64,000 nt of DNA from assembly GCF_009689585.1 (NCBI RefSeq), contig NZ_AP018694.1:3053001-3117000 (forward strand), written 5' to 3'. Made by a program: the position numbers and the translations under genes. Below, in pieces: positions 62,926 through 64,000 of this stretch. Source of the stretch: Aquipluma nitroreducens (GTDB lineage Bacteria > Bacteroidota > Bacteroidia > Bacteroidales > Prolixibacteraceae). Position 1 is the stretch's first letter; every line of letters starts with the position of its first letter. The notes below the pieces were generated by a model. It saw only the letters and a program-made list of their open reading frames with translations, did not search any database and had not been told where the DNA came from.

Positions 62926-63402
62926 CTAAGCAACCAATTTGGAATCTTCATCCGATTCTTTTGACAAGTAAGGTTTTAGCCTGACCTCAGAACCCATAAT
63001 ATATTCTGGTTTTATCTCATAACCTACTGCCTTCCTTTTTGCTAAGATTGCAGCTTCTAAACTTGTACCAGTTCCGTTATATATGTCAAGAACCGTATCA
63101 TTTTCTTTGGACGTAGTCAAAATTGCAATAAGCGGAACAGTCAAAGGAAATCCAGAAGTGTGCGTCAAATTAAACCCTGCATCCTTACAAGCTTTTCTCA
63201 AGGATTCCATATTATTCCCATTTGTTCTAAGAATATTTTCTCGGAAATCCATAGAGGAAATGATATTTTTAATTTTGCCCCCAGTGCCAAATGAAATTCT
63301 GTTATCGGAATCAGTTACATTTTCCAACCAAGAAACATCGTAATAGTAATTTGAATTTTTGACAAAGTGAAAGATATACTCATGATATATTGTCAACATC
63401 GA
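62926..63402 (-). pseudogene. 3' fragment of a DNA methyltransferase gene
   Basis: The C-terminal part reads like a beta-class N4/N6 methyltransferase: LTVPLIAILTTS, the SAM-binding IYNGTGTSLEAAILAKRKAV (about residues 108-127) and GYEIKPEYI. In this class the catalytic (D/S)PP(Y/W) motif comes before the SAM motif; it is not present here. The frame is cut on its 5' side exactly at the palindrome of the right attachment repeat (63390-63405), and the apparent start lies in the repeat. So the catalytic half was lost at the recombination junction. Confidence 0.7.
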
Positions 63403-63405
63403 CAA
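63390..63405 (+). repeat. 16-bp palindrome, copy 5
   Basis: TTGTCAACATCGACAA, one mismatch from a perfect 7-2-7 palindrome, followed by AATTTAACGAAGAATAC. Start of the right attachment repeat. Confidence 0.8.
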
Positions 63406-63526
63406 AATTTAACGAAGAATACTGGAGTGCCCTTTTAGTGCTTAAGAATGCTTTTAAATGCTATACTTTGCGTTTTCGTGATTTTATATCACTCACATAA
63501 TCAATAAAATAAAAATATGCCTTTAT

Positions 63527-63570
63527 CCCTGGCAGTCAAAAGGTCATCGGTTCGATTCCGATATTCTCCA
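63527..63570 (+). tRNA. 3' half of a tRNA gene (fragment, att core), right copy
   Basis: Same 44 bases as the left copy (T-arm ATCGG-TTCGATT-CCGAT, acceptor strand ATTCTCC), again without the 5' half, so not a functional tRNA gene. Confidence 0.7.
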
Positions 63571-63582
63571 CTTTGAAAATCA

Positions 63583-63612
63583 AGACTTTACAGCGATGTG
63601 AGGTCTTTTTTG
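63583..63612 (+). terminator. Terminator after the right tRNA fragment
   Basis: AGACTTTACA and TGTGAGGTCT arms followed by a T-run, matching the left copy. Confidence 0.65.
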
Positions 63613-63690
63613 TTTTCTGGAGTGCCCATCTGGAGTGCCCTTCTGATTTTTTGAGTGTATTTCTATTTGATTTTGTATACTGTTTAATTG

Positions 63691-64000
63691 GTTTATTTTT
63701 AATTTTTCTCTTCTTAAATCTGACAACTCATTTCTTTTTCTTGGACATTTAGAATCTATATCGGCGCCACCTTTTTTATTGCACAAATTAGAACTTACAC
63801 TATTGTCAGGTTGAGTTTGTCATTTGTAATAAACCAAATAAATAAATGGCTCTTTTATTTCAATACAATCACCATTTTCATTTGTTTTCTTCATAATTCA
63901 TAATTTTTACAATATTTGGAGAATTTCGTAAATGTAAGGACAAATAAAGGTGTTTAATCTAGGTTTTGTAGAAGAATAACTGAAGGTCACGATAACAATA
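63691..64000. other. Window end without a supported gene
   Basis: About 310 bp of AT-rich DNA. A 24-codon minus-strand frame (MKKTNENGDCIEIKEPFIYL) near 63820-63895 is the only coding-like item and is too short to call. Confidence 0.4.

Larger units (their letters stand above)
63390..63690 (+). repeat. Attachment-type direct repeat, right copy
   Basis: Counterpart of 53075-53382 (plus the part after the IS66 insertion): palindrome, GAGTGCCC motif, tRNA 3' half, terminator and two more GAGTGCCC motifs, ending near CTGTTTAAT. The tRNA fragments are 10,315 bp apart. Confidence 0.8.

Noticed and set aside
63580-63786. 68-codon minus-strand frame at the right border
   Set aside because: It runs through the terminator and the direct repeat and has a low-complexity Lys/Gln/Asn composition.

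Overview
The window looks like chromosomal DNA of a Bacteroidota bacterium, probably of the Bacteroidales/Marinilabiliales type. Evidence: a SusC/SusD outer-membrane pair, FISUMP and T9SS-like domains, AT-rich spacers without clear Shine-Dalgarno sites, and insertion sequences common in that phylum. This is inferred from gene content only.

Region A (1-11.7 kb, + strand) is the distal part of a type-1-like BREX phage-defence locus: pglX (5' end outside the window), pglZ and brxL. Four accessory genes sit between pglX and pglZ. The first two are a RhuM-like DNA-binding protein and a Fic/Doc protein. The other two are a Ser/Thr kinase and a PD-(D/E)xK nuclease with an AbiJ-NTD-like head. A degenerate second copy of the pglX 3' end lies after the Fic gene, a scar showing that pglX-rhuM-fic and the downstream genes were joined by recombination.

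Region B (11.7-19.8 kb) is accessory DNA between two roughly 360-385-bp direct repeats. It holds a leucine-rich-repeat gene with an in-frame stop, small unknown genes, a secreted FISUMP/FG-GAP protein and gene fragments. A 16-bp palindrome (TTGTCAA-NN-TTGACAA type) recurs here and again at 53.1 and 63.4 kb, always in the same orientation.

Region C (19.9-49.1 kb) is a polysaccharide-utilisation region. It encodes a GH78 rhamnosidase, a DUF4038 (GH140-like) hydrolase, a broken second GH78 gene, a tandem pair of unknown alpha/alpha-barrel-like secreted proteins with a gene-conversion tract, SusC and SusD, two GH30-like enzymes (one fused to a PHP-type metallohydrolase) and a deacetylase-like lipoprotein. 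A cytoplasmic operon for sugar or sugar-acid catabolism follows: RraA-like, SDR, EamA transporter, enolase-superfamily enzyme, M24 peptidase, DUF4380. Rhamnose-rich, pectin-like glycans are a reasonable guess for the substrate.

Region D (49.3-64 kb) is a stack of mobile DNA. An IS1380-family element is split by a 1,588-bp insertion that carries one unrecognised, frameshifted gene and is flanked by a CTAA duplication. Next comes an element of about 10.3 kb bounded by two copies of a tRNA 3' half. It carries a tyrosine integrase, a compact second integrase, an ATPase and a methyltransferase fragment, and is itself hit by an IS66 and an IS21 element, each with clean target-site duplications.
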